From Verrucomicrobiota bacterium (GTDB lineage: Bacteria > Verrucomicrobiota > Verrucomicrobiia > Limisphaerales > UBA11358): a DNA stretch of 5,773 bases. Position numbers and translations under genes: made by a program. The notes beneath the pieces are model-generated. The model was not told the origin of the DNA. It made no database searches and was given only the letters and a program-made list of their open reading frames with translations. Numbering within the stretch: position 1 is the first letter of the stretch; each line of letters begins with the position of its first letter. Of this stretch, positions 1-5,193 are shown in pieces. Location of the stretch: the NCBI GenBank assembly GCA_026225155.1, contig JAMFSG010000169.1, positions 1 to 5,773 of the forward strand, given 5' to 3'.

Positions 1-1
1 C

Positions 2-265
2 GGTTACGAGATCATCCAGCAGGTGCGCGCGTTGAGCGGCGGCGAGATCGAATGGAGCGACGGCATGCTCTATCCCGTTTTGCACCGGCTGGAACGCGAC
101 GGCCTGATCGAATCCGAGTGGAAGGAAGCCGACACCGGCCGCGAGCGGAAATATTATTCCCTGAGTTCCGACGGACGCAAAGCCCTCAAAACCGAACGCC
201 AGCAATGGCTGGCCGTTCACAACACCTTGAGCAAATTATGGAAAATCAAACCCGTTTCGATCTGA
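2..265 (+). CDS. PadR-family transcriptional regulator, C-terminal part (5' truncated by window)
   Basis: The reading frame is open from the first bases of the window (GYEIIQQVRAL...) to a TGA at 263-265, giving 87 visible residues, so the true start lies upstream. The visible part is the core of a PadR winged helix-turn-helix. The segment around SDGMLYPVLHRLERDGLI is the characteristic PadR recognition helix, and TGRERKYYSLSSDGRKAL forms the beta wing and start of the C-terminal helix. PadR proteins are usually small cytoplasmic dimeric repressors of transporters or membrane proteins. The visible C-terminus is short, as in the small PadR-s2 type (about 110 aa in total). The stop lies 28 nt inside the next gene, so the two are almost certainly co-transcribed and the regulator probably controls its own operon. 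The ligand cannot be told from sequence. Family assignment is strong; the target is inferred. Confidence 0.9.
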   Translation, partial: GYEIIQQVRALSGGEIEWSDGMLYPVLHRLERDGLIESEWKEADTGRERKYYSLSSDGRKALKTERQQWLAVHNTLSKLWKIKPVSI

Positions 266-924
266 CCGCCGCCATTGAAAACTGGCGCACCGAACTCGCC
301 GCGCAAGCCAATCTCACAACGGAAGTCCGACGCGAATTGGAAACGCATCTGCACGACGCCATCGCCGGATTTCAAAAACGCGGTTTGAACGAAGAAGAAT
401 CTTTCTGGCTCGCGAGGAGGCGTGTTGGAAAGCCACAACAACTTGGCGAAGAATTTGTGAAAGCCAATCCAGAAATAGTCTGGCGCGAGCGGTTTTTTTG
501 GATGGCCATCAGTTTAGTTGGAAGTTATGTGTTTATGACTTGGAAGGACTTGCTCGCGAGCTGGCTGAATCCCAGTAGTTATAGCTGGGTAGAACTTTTT
601 TACCTGATTCCTTTATTCGCGCTCATTGTGTCGGTCGCAATGATTCGGCGCGGACGCGTCCCGAATCCAAATCATTTTGAAAACACGGCGACTTGGAAAT
701 TGGCTTGCGGACTGTTTGCCATTTTGGCCGTCACAATTCTGACTGCTTTTTTCAGAGGCCGGAATTTACCTTCTGGTGGCGGCGATGTCGGCAGTTTTTT
801 TGTGATAGGATACAATATCTGCATGACGCTATCGTGGTTTGCCAATGCAGTCTGGCCGTTAGTAATGGTTTTAATTTTACTTCTTACACTGAAACGAAAT
901 CATAAAACGCCAAAACGCGTTTGA
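238..924 (+). CDS. Membrane protein with N-terminal HAAS/permease-prefix-type helical domain
   Basis: 228 aa. The ATG at 238 is chosen because it begins a recognisable domain; the same frame stays open upstream only as a shadow of the PadR gene. Residues 1-80 are soluble, helical and charged (ENWRTELAAQANL, then RRELETHLHDAI, then NEEESFWLARRRVGKPQQL). This is the pattern of the HAAS or 'permease prefix' domain that often accompanies PadR regulators. Hydrophobic segments follow at about 86-101, 118-136, 153-172 and 186-217 (the last long enough for two helices), so four or five membrane spans are likely. The C-terminus is basic (KRNHKTPKRV). In the families known, this domain precedes FtsX/MacB-like permeases or small membrane proteins; no permease domain is visible here, so it may be a membrane-stress sensor or accessory protein. 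Upstream GAG six bases before the ATG is a weak ribosome site, and the 28-nt overlap suggests translational coupling. Exact function is unknown. Confidence 0.75.
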   Translation: MENQTRFDLTAAIENWRTELAAQANLTTEVRRELETHLHDAIAGFQKRGLNEEESFWLARRRVGKPQQLGEEFVKANPEIVWRERFFWMAISLVGSYVFMTWKDLLASWLNPSSYSWVELFYLIPLFALIVSVAMIRRGRVPNPNHFENTATWKLACGLFAILAVTILTAFFRGRNLPSGGGDVGSFFVIGYNICMTLSWFANAVWPLVMVLILLLTLKRNHKTPKRV

Positions 925-925
925 G

Positions 926-1489
926 TCAGAGCATCGTCCGCACATCCACGGCATCCATGCCGGCATCGCGGATGGCTTGCATTCCCAGATCCGTGTCTTC
1001 GTAGGCGCGGCAGAATTTCGGGTCAATGCCGATGCGGCGCGCGGCTTCGAGAAAAATATCCGGTGCGGGTTTTTGACGCTGCACCATTTCGCTGGTCACA
1101 ACGGCGTCGAACAGATGCCGGATTTTCAGATGTTCCAGCACGCCGATGATGATCGGCTGCGTGCCGCCAGACGCGACGGCCAACGGAATTTTCCCATAAT
1201 TCGCTTTTGCAATATCTACAACCGCGTGAATCGGCTCTACTTGCATCATCAATGGCAGATAATGATTTTCCTTTTCGTGCGCCGCTTCGATGTGATTGAG
1301 CGAAACGCCTTGTTCTTGCGAGAGCATTTTCAAGATGTCGCGCGAAGGCACGCCGCCGAGCGCGTAAAAACGGTCCTCGGGAAAATGCAATTTGTATTTG
1401 CCCGTCACAACCTGCCATGCACGCCAGTGCAACGGCATCGTGTCAGCCAGCGTTCCGTCGCAATCGAAAACAAGTCCTTTGATTTCCAT
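926..1489 (-). CDS. yqaB: HAD-superfamily phosphatase, YqaB / beta-phosphoglucomutase-like
   Basis: 187 aa, full length for this group. All four HAD motifs are visible: motif I FDCDGT with nucleophile D9 and acid/base D11; motif II S107 in VASGG; motif III K140 in KPAPD; motif IV E164-D165 with D167 in YEDTDLG. The cap is the small helical type between motifs I and II (about residues 15-85), as in beta-phosphoglucomutase relatives. From memory, length and C-terminal ending (AGMDAVDVR plus a few residues) closely match E. coli YqaB, a fructose-1-phosphate / 6-phosphogluconate phosphatase, so a cytoplasmic sugar-phosphate phosphatase is the best guess; beta-phosphoglucomutase is the main alternative. 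The start lies only 4 nt past the prfA stop, so the gene is in an operon with prfA. The 3' end faces the membrane-protein gene with one base between the stop codons, leaving no room for an intergenic terminator. Confidence 0.85.
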   Translation of the reverse strand: MEIKGLVFDCDGTLADTMPLHWRAWQVVTGKYKLHFPEDRFYALGGVPSRDILKMLSQEQGVSLNHIEAAHEKENHYLPLMMQVEPIHAVVDIAKANYGKIPLAVASGGTQPIIIGVLEHLKIRHLFDAVVTSEMVQRQKPAPDIFLEAARRIGIDPKFCRAYEDTDLGMQAIRDAGMDAVDVRTML

Positions 1490-1493
1490 AAAT

Positions 1494-2573
1494 TTATACC
1501 TGCAAACTCGCCAGTTTTTCTTCCATGTCGTGCGTCATCAATGGCTCAATCAAGCCGTCAAGATCGCCGTCAATCACGTTGGATAGATTGTAAAGCGTCA
1601 CTTCGATGCGATGATCCGTGACGCGGTTCTGCGGAAAATTGTAGGTGCGATTTTTTTCGCTGCGTTCGCCGGTGCCGACCTGGTCTTTGCGGAACGCGGC
1701 GTATTTCGCGTCTTCCTCGGCGATTTTCCGGTCCAGCAAACGCGAGCGCAAAACGTTCAACGCCTGGATTTTATTTTTTTGCTGCGAACGCTGATCCGCG
1801 CAACGAACAATCATGCCGGTCGGTTTGTGGATGATTTGCACGGCAGAATCCGTGGTGTTCACGCCTTGACCGCCTTTGCCGGACGCGCGACAGACATTAA
1901 TCTCGATTTCGTCGGGATTGATTTGCACGTCCACTTCTTCGGCTTCGGGCATGACGGCAACGGTCGTTGTGCTCGTGTGAATGCGGCCTTGCGCCTCGGT
2001 CGCGGGCACGCGCTGGACGCGATGCACGCCGCTCTCGTATTTGAGACGTTTGAAAACGTCCGTGCCGGTCACTTCAAAAATGATTTCCTTGAAACCGCCG
2101 AGGTCAGACGGATTGGAATCGAGCGGCTCGACTTTCCAGCCGCGTGTTTCCGCGTAGCGACAATACATGCGATACAAATCGGCGGCGAACAGCGCGGATT
2201 CCGAGCCGCCCGCGCCTGCGCGGATTTCGATGATCGTGTTGCGCGAATCCGTCGGCGCCGGCGGCACGAGGCCGAATTGAATCTGTTGCGCGAGTTTTTT
2301 TTCTTCGGCTTCGAGCCGCAAGATTTCTTCCTTCGCCATCACCGCCAATTCAGAGTCCACCGGTTCGCTTTTCAGCAAGTCGCGATTTTCAGAAAGTTGT
2401 GCGACGGTTTTCAGAAAGTTTTCGCCGGTCGCCACCAATTCCTTAAGCCGCGCATATTCGCGCGACAATTCTTGCGCCTTTTGCGGATTGTCGAAAACTT
2501 TGGAATCGCTCAACAAAGATTCGACCTCGGCAAAACGCTTGCGGAATTTTTCAATGTGCGGCAACAGGTTCAT
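1494..2573 (-). CDS. prfA: Peptide chain release factor 1 (RF1)
   Basis: 359 aa, essentially the standard RF1 length. RF1 reads UAA and UAG in the ribosomal A site and triggers hydrolysis of peptidyl-tRNA. The N-terminal about 100 residues are the helical, charged domain 1. The conserved patch RAGAGGSESALFAADLYRMY follows at 118-137. The codon-recognition tripeptide is P190-A191-T192 (in VHRVQRVPATEAQGR), diagnostic of RF1 rather than RF2, which carries SPF. The catalytic GGQ is at 234-236 (bases 1866-1874), inside SGKGGQGVNTTDSAV; its glutamine is normally methylated by PrmC. No RF2-style programmed frameshift is present. The gene starts 38 nt downstream of the base of the rpmE terminator, so it either has its own promoter or depends on readthrough. 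The region before the ATG (GGTTGAAAAATAAATG) has no clear Shine-Dalgarno sequence. prmC, a frequent partner of prfA, is not next to it; a HAD phosphatase is. Confidence 0.98.
   Translation of the reverse strand: MNLLPHIEKFRKRFAEVESLLSDSKVFDNPQKAQELSREYARLKELVATGENFLKTVAQLSENRDLLKSEPVDSELAVMAKEEILRLEAEEKKLAQQIQFGLVPPAPTDSRNTIIEIRAGAGGSESALFAADLYRMYCRYAETRGWKVEPLDSNPSDLGGFKEIIFEVTGTDVFKRLKYESGVHRVQRVPATEAQGRIHTSTTTVAVMPEAEEVDVQINPDEIEINVCRASGKGGQGVNTTDSAVQIIHKPTGMIVRCADQRSQQKNKIQALNVLRSRLLDRKIAEEDAKYAAFRKDQVGTGERSEKNRTYNFPQNRVTDHRIEVTLYNLSNVIDGDLDGLIEPLMTHDMEEKLASLQV
1499..1502 (-). promoter_or_regulatory. Ribosome binding site of the HAD phosphatase, inside the end of prfA
   Basis: On the minus strand CAGG lies nine bases before the ATG at 1487-1489, within the last codons of prfA (GCAGGTATAAATTTATG). 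The prfA stop TAA sits between the site and the start. This arrangement supports reinitiation or translational coupling of the phosphatase to prfA. Confidence 0.5.
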
Positions 2574-2582
2574 TTATTTTTC

Positions 2583-2602
2583 AACCACAGATGGACACGA
2601 AC
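2583..2602. repeat. Possible dispersed 'CCACAGATGGACACG' repeat unit
   Basis: The plus strand reads AACCACAGATGGACACGAAC between prfA and the rpmE terminator. I recall closely similar strings (AACCACAGATGGACACxGAT, often in tandem) as intergenic repeats in Verrucomicrobiota and some other phyla. Only one unit is present here, so the call rests on memory and not on repetition within the window. It occupies most of the short prfA leader. Confidence 0.3.
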
Positions 2603-2649
2603 AAAAACAAACCGCCCGCCACTCCGATGATTTTCGGAACGGCGGGCGG
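2601..2649 (-). terminator. Rho-independent terminator of rpmE
   Basis: On the minus strand a perfect 9-bp GC-only stem, CCGCCCGCC (read from 2649) pairing with GGCGGGCGG (ending at 2612), encloses a 2x2 internal loop and a second 5-bp stem (TCCGA/TCGGA, 2623-2627 with 2634-2638) around a 6-nt loop. It is followed at once by TTTGTTTTTG, a good U-tract. The T-run exists only in the minus direction, so it terminates rpmE transcription 15 nt after the stop codon and insulates prfA from it. Confidence 0.9.
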
Positions 2650-2663
2650 CTTGGATTGAAAAA

Positions 2664-2909
2664 CTAAACTTTCTTTTTCTTGGGCGCGGCGGCGGCGGCT
2701 TGCGCGGCGGCCGTTTTGGCGGCGCGTTGCTGGAATTTATCCACGCGACCGGCGGTGTCCACGAACTTCTGCTGGCCGGTGTAAAACGGATGGCACACGT
2801 TGCAGATGCCGATGATGACGGTGGACTTGGTGGAACGCGTCTTGATCACGTTGCCGCAGGCGCAACGGATTTCCGCGTCCGCATATTTCGGATGAATGTC
2901 AGCTTTCAT
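2664..2909 (-). CDS. rpmE: 50S ribosomal protein L31, zinc-binding (C+) form with Ala/Lys tail
   Basis: 81 aa. The start MKADIHPKY is the signature N-terminus of L31. Four cysteines, C16 and C18 (CACGN) and C36 and C39 (CNVCHPFYTG), form the zinc ribbon of the C+ type, so the cell's L31 content should depend on zinc; L31 sits at the central protuberance and bridges to the small subunit. Residues 1-63 match the usual core. The rest (KTAAAQAAAAAPKKKKV) is a low-complexity alanine and lysine extension, probably disordered and contacting rRNA. The gene has its own terminator just downstream and lies 55 nt after the radical SAM gene, on the same strand. No Shine-Dalgarno sequence is visible (AACATCCTTTTTTATG). 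No obvious Zur operator was seen upstream. Confidence 0.98.
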   Translation of the reverse strand: MKADIHPKYADAEIRCACGNVIKTRSTKSTVIIGICNVCHPFYTGQQKFVDTAGRVDKFQQRAAKTAAAQAAAAAPKKKKV

Positions 2910-2923
2910 AAAAAAGGATGTTT

Positions 2924-2951
2924 AAACTAGCAGAGAATCGCCGGATGACAA
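2924..2951 (-). promoter_or_regulatory. Candidate sigma-70 promoter for rpmE
   Basis: On the minus strand TTGTCA (2946-2951, five of six to the -35 consensus) is followed after 16 bases by TAGTTT (2924-2929, a weak -10). Transcription would begin about 7-9 nt before the rpmE ATG, giving an almost leaderless mRNA, which fits the missing Shine-Dalgarno sequence. Readthrough from the radical SAM gene is the alternative, as no terminator is visible between the two. Confidence 0.3.
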
Positions 2952-2964
2952 GAATGTTTTTTGC

Positions 2965-4143
2965 TCAAACTCCGCCGATCCATTTGCGATCGTCCCAAAC
3001 GGCTTTGAGCGAAGTCAGATTACGCGAATCAAAAACGTTTTTCATCGCGCCGGCAAGATCGCCTTTTTTCAGATTGTTGTAGGCGTCACTCGCGCTGATG
3101 GCGACGAATTGCAACACGCTCGGATCGCGGTAACAATCAATCATGCACTTGGTGCAGCCGTCGCGGATGAGCTTGGAATCGTCCCAATCCCAAACTTTGC
3201 ACATCGGCGTTTCCCACGCGTGACAGCGATACAAATCCAGATTCCAATCGAGGTAAAAATATTTATGTCCGCCGAGGCAGCCGAATTTCTCTTTTTCGCC
3301 GCGCAGATGCCGCTGCATTTCGTCAAGCGATTCCGCCGGATTGACAACGGGATAACCGCTGTTGTGCTTCATCTTTTTGATGTTCTCAAAAAGCTGGATC
3401 AATTCTTCCTTGTTGAAATTCACCAAGCCGCTGTCGCTGAAACTCAAATAACTGCTCGCGAGTGAAGTCAGCGGATAGCTGAACGTGCAGCTTTTGAAGC
3501 CAACGGATTCGAGAAAGTTGGGCAATTTTTCGTAATCTTCAATCAAACGGCTTGCCGTAATGCTCGCGGTAGTTTGAATGCCGACGGATTGAAAATATTC
3601 GTTCGCCTTTTTAATTTTTTTGCAGACGTCCGGCAGGCCGCGATTTTTTTCGTGCTTCGCGACATCATGCGCGTCAATGGACATGATGACGCTCGTCATG
3701 CCGTCGCTCGCGAGGTCGCGCATGTTTTGCTCGTTCCACAAACCGCCGTTTGTGCAGATCATCGGATGGATGCCGCGCTCGGCCGCGTAACGCGTCATCG
3801 CGCGCAGATCGCGATGCACCATCGGTTCGCCGCCGACAAAGAGCAGATAGCCGATGTGATTTTTCACCGCGACATCAATGACGCGTTTCGCTTCATCCAA
3901 CGTCACGCTGTGGCGCGCCTTCGGATCAAATTTGGAACGCGCGAAACCGCAAAAACCGCAATCGGCATTGCAGATGTTCGTGATGGCGAATTGCAGATAA
4001 CCCGGACCGCCGTGATTGAGAACTTCCTTGAAAAGTTTTAACGCGCCCTTTTTCGGGCGAACGACCGGCTTGGAAAAATCATTGGCCGGAGCCGTGACTT
4101 TTTCCGGCGCAGTAAAACTATTGTCGATGGCGATGCTGCTCAT
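2965..4143 (-). CDS. Radical SAM enzyme with HpnH-like cysteine-rich C-terminus, substrate unknown
   Basis: 392 aa. After a low-complexity N-terminus (1-32), the radical SAM barrel begins: C58, C62 and C65 form CxxxCxxC (CNADCGFCGF) for the 4Fe-4S cluster that cleaves S-adenosylmethionine, G104-G105-E106-P107 is the SAM-binding GGEP motif, and TNGG (131-134) and SIDAHD (155-160) fit later strands. The C-terminal region carries C289, C307, C315, C330, C333 and C337. The blocks YRCHAWETPMCKVWDWD and CTKCMIDCYRD resemble from memory the C-terminus of HpnH (adenosylhopene synthase, DUF3463 region); a SPASM-type auxiliary cluster domain is the alternative. The enzyme is presumably cytosolic and oxygen-sensitive. 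No hopanoid, peptide-precursor or cofactor genes are nearby, so the pathway is undefined. There is no clear Shine-Dalgarno sequence. The ATG at 4141-4143 is chosen because upstream sequence is intergenic; the next methionine is beyond the cluster motif. Superfamily is certain; subfamily is tentative. Confidence 0.92.
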   Translation of the reverse strand: MSSIAIDNSFTAPEKVTAPANDFSKPVVRPKKGALKLFKEVLNHGGPGYLQFAITNICNADCGFCGFARSKFDPKARHSVTLDEAKRVIDVAVKNHIGYLLFVGGEPMVHRDLRAMTRYAAERGIHPMICTNGGLWNEQNMRDLASDGMTSVIMSIDAHDVAKHEKNRGLPDVCKKIKKANEYFQSVGIQTTASITASRLIEDYEKLPNFLESVGFKSCTFSYPLTSLASSYLSFSDSGLVNFNKEELIQLFENIKKMKHNSGYPVVNPAESLDEMQRHLRGEKEKFGCLGGHKYFYLDWNLDLYRCHAWETPMCKVWDWDDSKLIRDGCTKCMIDCYRDPSVLQFVAISASDAYNNLKKGDLAGAMKNVFDSRNLTSLKAVWDDRKWIGGV

Positions 4144-4154
4144 TTCAACGGAAC

Positions 4155-4183
4155 ATAATGCCGCCGAATCACGGTTCGGGCAA
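4155..4183 (-). promoter_or_regulatory. Candidate promoter of the radical SAM gene with small inverted repeat
   Basis: On the minus strand TTGCCC (4178-4183) and CATTAT (4155-4160) each match four of six consensus bases at the ideal 17-nt spacing. The spacer and -35 contain an inverted repeat, CCGAA (4164-4168) with TTCGG (4175-4179), which could be an operator or chance. The transcript would start within about 5-8 nt of the ATG, again nearly leaderless. Weak evidence. Confidence 0.25.
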
Positions 4184-4234
4184 ACTTTCTTTCGCGCGCA
4201 GCCGTTGGATAACTTGATGCCAAGCGATTTTCGC

Positions 4235-4262
4235 TTTGCACCGGCGCGGCAAAAAGTCTAAT
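4235..4262 (+). promoter_or_regulatory. Candidate promoter of tRNA-Gln
   Basis: TTTGCA (4235-4240, four of six) and TCTAAT (4257-4262, five of six to TATAAT) are separated by 16 bases. The expected start near 4269 lies about 5 nt before the mature tRNA 5' end at 4274. The position is right for a tRNA promoter; the activity is inferred. Confidence 0.4.
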
Positions 4263-4273
4263 TTAGCCGAGCT

Positions 4274-4347
4274 TGTCCGATGGTGTAATGGTAACACAGC
4301 GCCCTTTGGAGGCGTTATTCATGGTTCGAATCCATGTCGGACAACCA
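4274..4347 (+). tRNA. tRNA-Gln (anticodon TTG), CCA encoded
   Basis: A complete cloverleaf can be drawn by eye. The acceptor stem is TGTCCGA (4274-4280) with TCGGACA (4337-4343). The D stem is GTGT (4283-4286) with ACAC (4294-4297) and the loop AATGGTA. The anticodon stem is GCGCC (4299-4303) with GGCGT (4311-4315, one G-T pair); the seven-base loop CTTTGGA places TTG at 4306-4308, which reads CAA and by wobble CAG. The variable loop has four bases. The T arm is CATGG (4320-4324), loop TTCGAAT, CCATG (4332-4336). The discriminator is A4344, then CCA at 4345-4347. The weak first pair U1-A72 fits glutamine identity. The gene is divergent from the radical SAM gene. Its 3' end abuts a region with recombinase remains, as expected for an integration target. 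Confidence 0.96.
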
Positions 4348-4380
4348 ATTTTTCCAATGATTGCGATGGTTCTCTGGATG

Positions 4381-4402
4381 TTTGCACAAAATTTGCACAA
4401 CA
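4381..4402 (+). repeat. 11-bp tandem direct repeat (TTTGCACAA units) 34 bp past the tRNA
   Basis: TTTGCACAA occurs at 4381-4389 and again at 4392-4400, with an exact 11-bp period. A partial inverted copy, TTTGTGC, lies at 4474-4480. Repeats spaced by one helical turn between a tRNA 3' end and an integrase gene resemble arm-type integrase or excisionase binding sites. The repeat is seen directly; the role is inferred. The rest of 4348-4460 shows nothing else recognisable apart from a short CGCC/GGCG hairpin at 4415-4426. Confidence 0.5.
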
Positions 4403-4460
4403 AACAACCCGACCCGCCGACCGGCGCGTGAGATTTCCCGTCACCATACGACACCACACT

Positions 4461-4778
4461 AGCAAGGTTAAGATTTGTGCACCTGCTGGTAGATTTGAGG
4501 ATTACCGCGTAGCTCATCATGGCAGGCAAAAGGCGAATGCAGACCTTTGCCTCCTATCCAGACGCCAAGACGGCTGCGGAATGGATTGTCCGAGAACTTC
4601 GCTGGCGACGGCGCTTAATGCCCGCCAATCCCGTGACGCTTTCGCAGCATTCGAACGCTTGAACAACTACTTTAGAACCAGAGGAAAACATGTCAGCCTC
4701 AATTGTGCTATATCGAATTACTTGGACGCGATTGATAGATTAATGTTCCCTGGGCCGTTGAAATTTGCCCGGCCTTGA
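4461..4778 (+). pseudogene. Decayed tyrosine recombinase/integrase, N-terminal remnant with two frameshifts
   Basis: Three fragments in two frames join into one sensible protein N-terminus. Fragment A (4461-4520) reads SKVKICAPAGRFEDYRVAHH. Fragment B, in the +1 frame (4522-4599), reads AGKRRMQTFASYPDAKTAA, then EWIVREL. Fragment C, back in the first frame (about 4602-4745), reads LATALNARQSRDAFAAFERL, then NNYFRTRGKHVSLNCAISNY, then LDAIDRL. Together they match the layout I know from Verrucomicrobiota phage-type integrases: a beta-rich arm domain (EDYRV...GKRRMQTF), a linker helix (AKTAA..IVREL), then the start of the SAM-like core-binding domain (ALNARQSRDA...RRVSL..A.SEY). Frame shifts are needed near 4520 and 4600. 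Nothing after about 4745 continues the family; the catalytic R-H-R-Y domain is absent, and the open frame runs on only to a TGA at 4776-4778. It lies 113 nt downstream of tRNA-Gln on the same strand. The assignment rests on remembered family pattern, not a search. Confidence 0.6.
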
Positions 4779-5157
4779 ATGCGTGGCTTGAACCGTATCG
4801 CTACTGTGAAGGCTCGTTGCGGACGCAAAGTCGTGATACTTTTCATGCCAAATTTGTAAAACTGCGCGAGTCCAAAAAAAATTCCGGCTCGAAAAAATGG
4901 ATTGCGACACGGATTTTGCACTTTTCTGGGTGCCATTGCCCACAGCTTTTGGCTCGAAGGATTCCCAGCCCCAATTATGGGGAATGGAAATTGCCTGCCA
5001 ATCGTGGTCATCAAATGCCGGTTGTTTCGCATCTTTGAAATCGCCTTATTTGAAACGCCAGTCGGAATCGGGGAACGCGGATTCGCGAGCACTTATATTG
5101 AACGAAATCAACAATCCGGTTAAGAATGCCAAATGAATTTTGAACCGAATCATATTG
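4779..5157. other. Unassigned stretch without a credible gene
   Basis: About 380 bases between the recombinase remnant and the hairpin past the glycosidase. Short open frames exist (4897-5136 and 4902-5123 on plus, 4718-5092 on minus, 73-124 aa), but they overlap one another, lack ribosome sites and contain no recognisable domain. One compact hairpin, CCCCA-ATTA-TGGGG, lies at 4969-4982. I see no tRNA-derived direct repeat here that would mark the far end of an integrated element. The stretch may be eroded sequence belonging to the same former element. Confidence 0.5.
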
Positions 5158-5187
5158 GCCAATCGGCATTGAAAAAATGGCATTGGC
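5158..5187. other. Hairpin just past the GH43 stop codon
   Basis: GCCAAT (5158-5163) pairs with ATTGGC (5182-5187), and an inner CATT (5167-5170) pairs with AATG (5176-5179). It lies 6 nt beyond the glycosidase stop codon, where a transcript 3' end is expected, but no clean U-tract follows in either direction. It may stabilise or weakly terminate the mRNA. The overlapping palindrome ATTGGCCAAT (5154-5163) is a second symmetric element. Confidence 0.3.
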
Positions 5188-5193
5188 AAACTT

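Noticed and set aside
977..1621. 214-aa plus-strand frame opposite the HAD phosphatase
   Set aside because: Antisense shadow of a gene with all four HAD motifs; no family features.
1611..2630. 339-aa open frame on the plus strand opposite prfA
   Set aside because: Fully antisense to a clear RF1 gene, rich in arginine, phenylalanine and alanine with no domain; it arises from the codon bias of prfA.
4144..4273. Riboswitch or leader element in the radical SAM/tRNA intergenic region
   Set aside because: Only a 5-bp inverted repeat is present, and the inferred leader is a few bases long.
4236..4778. 180-aa plus-strand frame covering the tRNA
   Set aside because: It reads straight through tRNA-Gln and only its later part resembles a recombinase; kept only as fragments A and C of the pseudogene.
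4718..5092. 124-aa minus-strand frame
   Set aside because: No domain, no ribosome site, overlaps the pseudogene end, and competing frames exist on the other strand.
4897..5136. 79-aa plus-strand frame in the unassigned stretch
   Set aside because: No recognisable motif and an overlapping 73-aa frame of similar quality; nothing distinguishes it from chance.
4320..5193. Second copy of the tRNA 3' end as an attachment-site repeat
   Set aside because: Looked for TTCGAATCCATG and TGTCGGACA strings downstream; none seen in the window, so no element boundary can be drawn.
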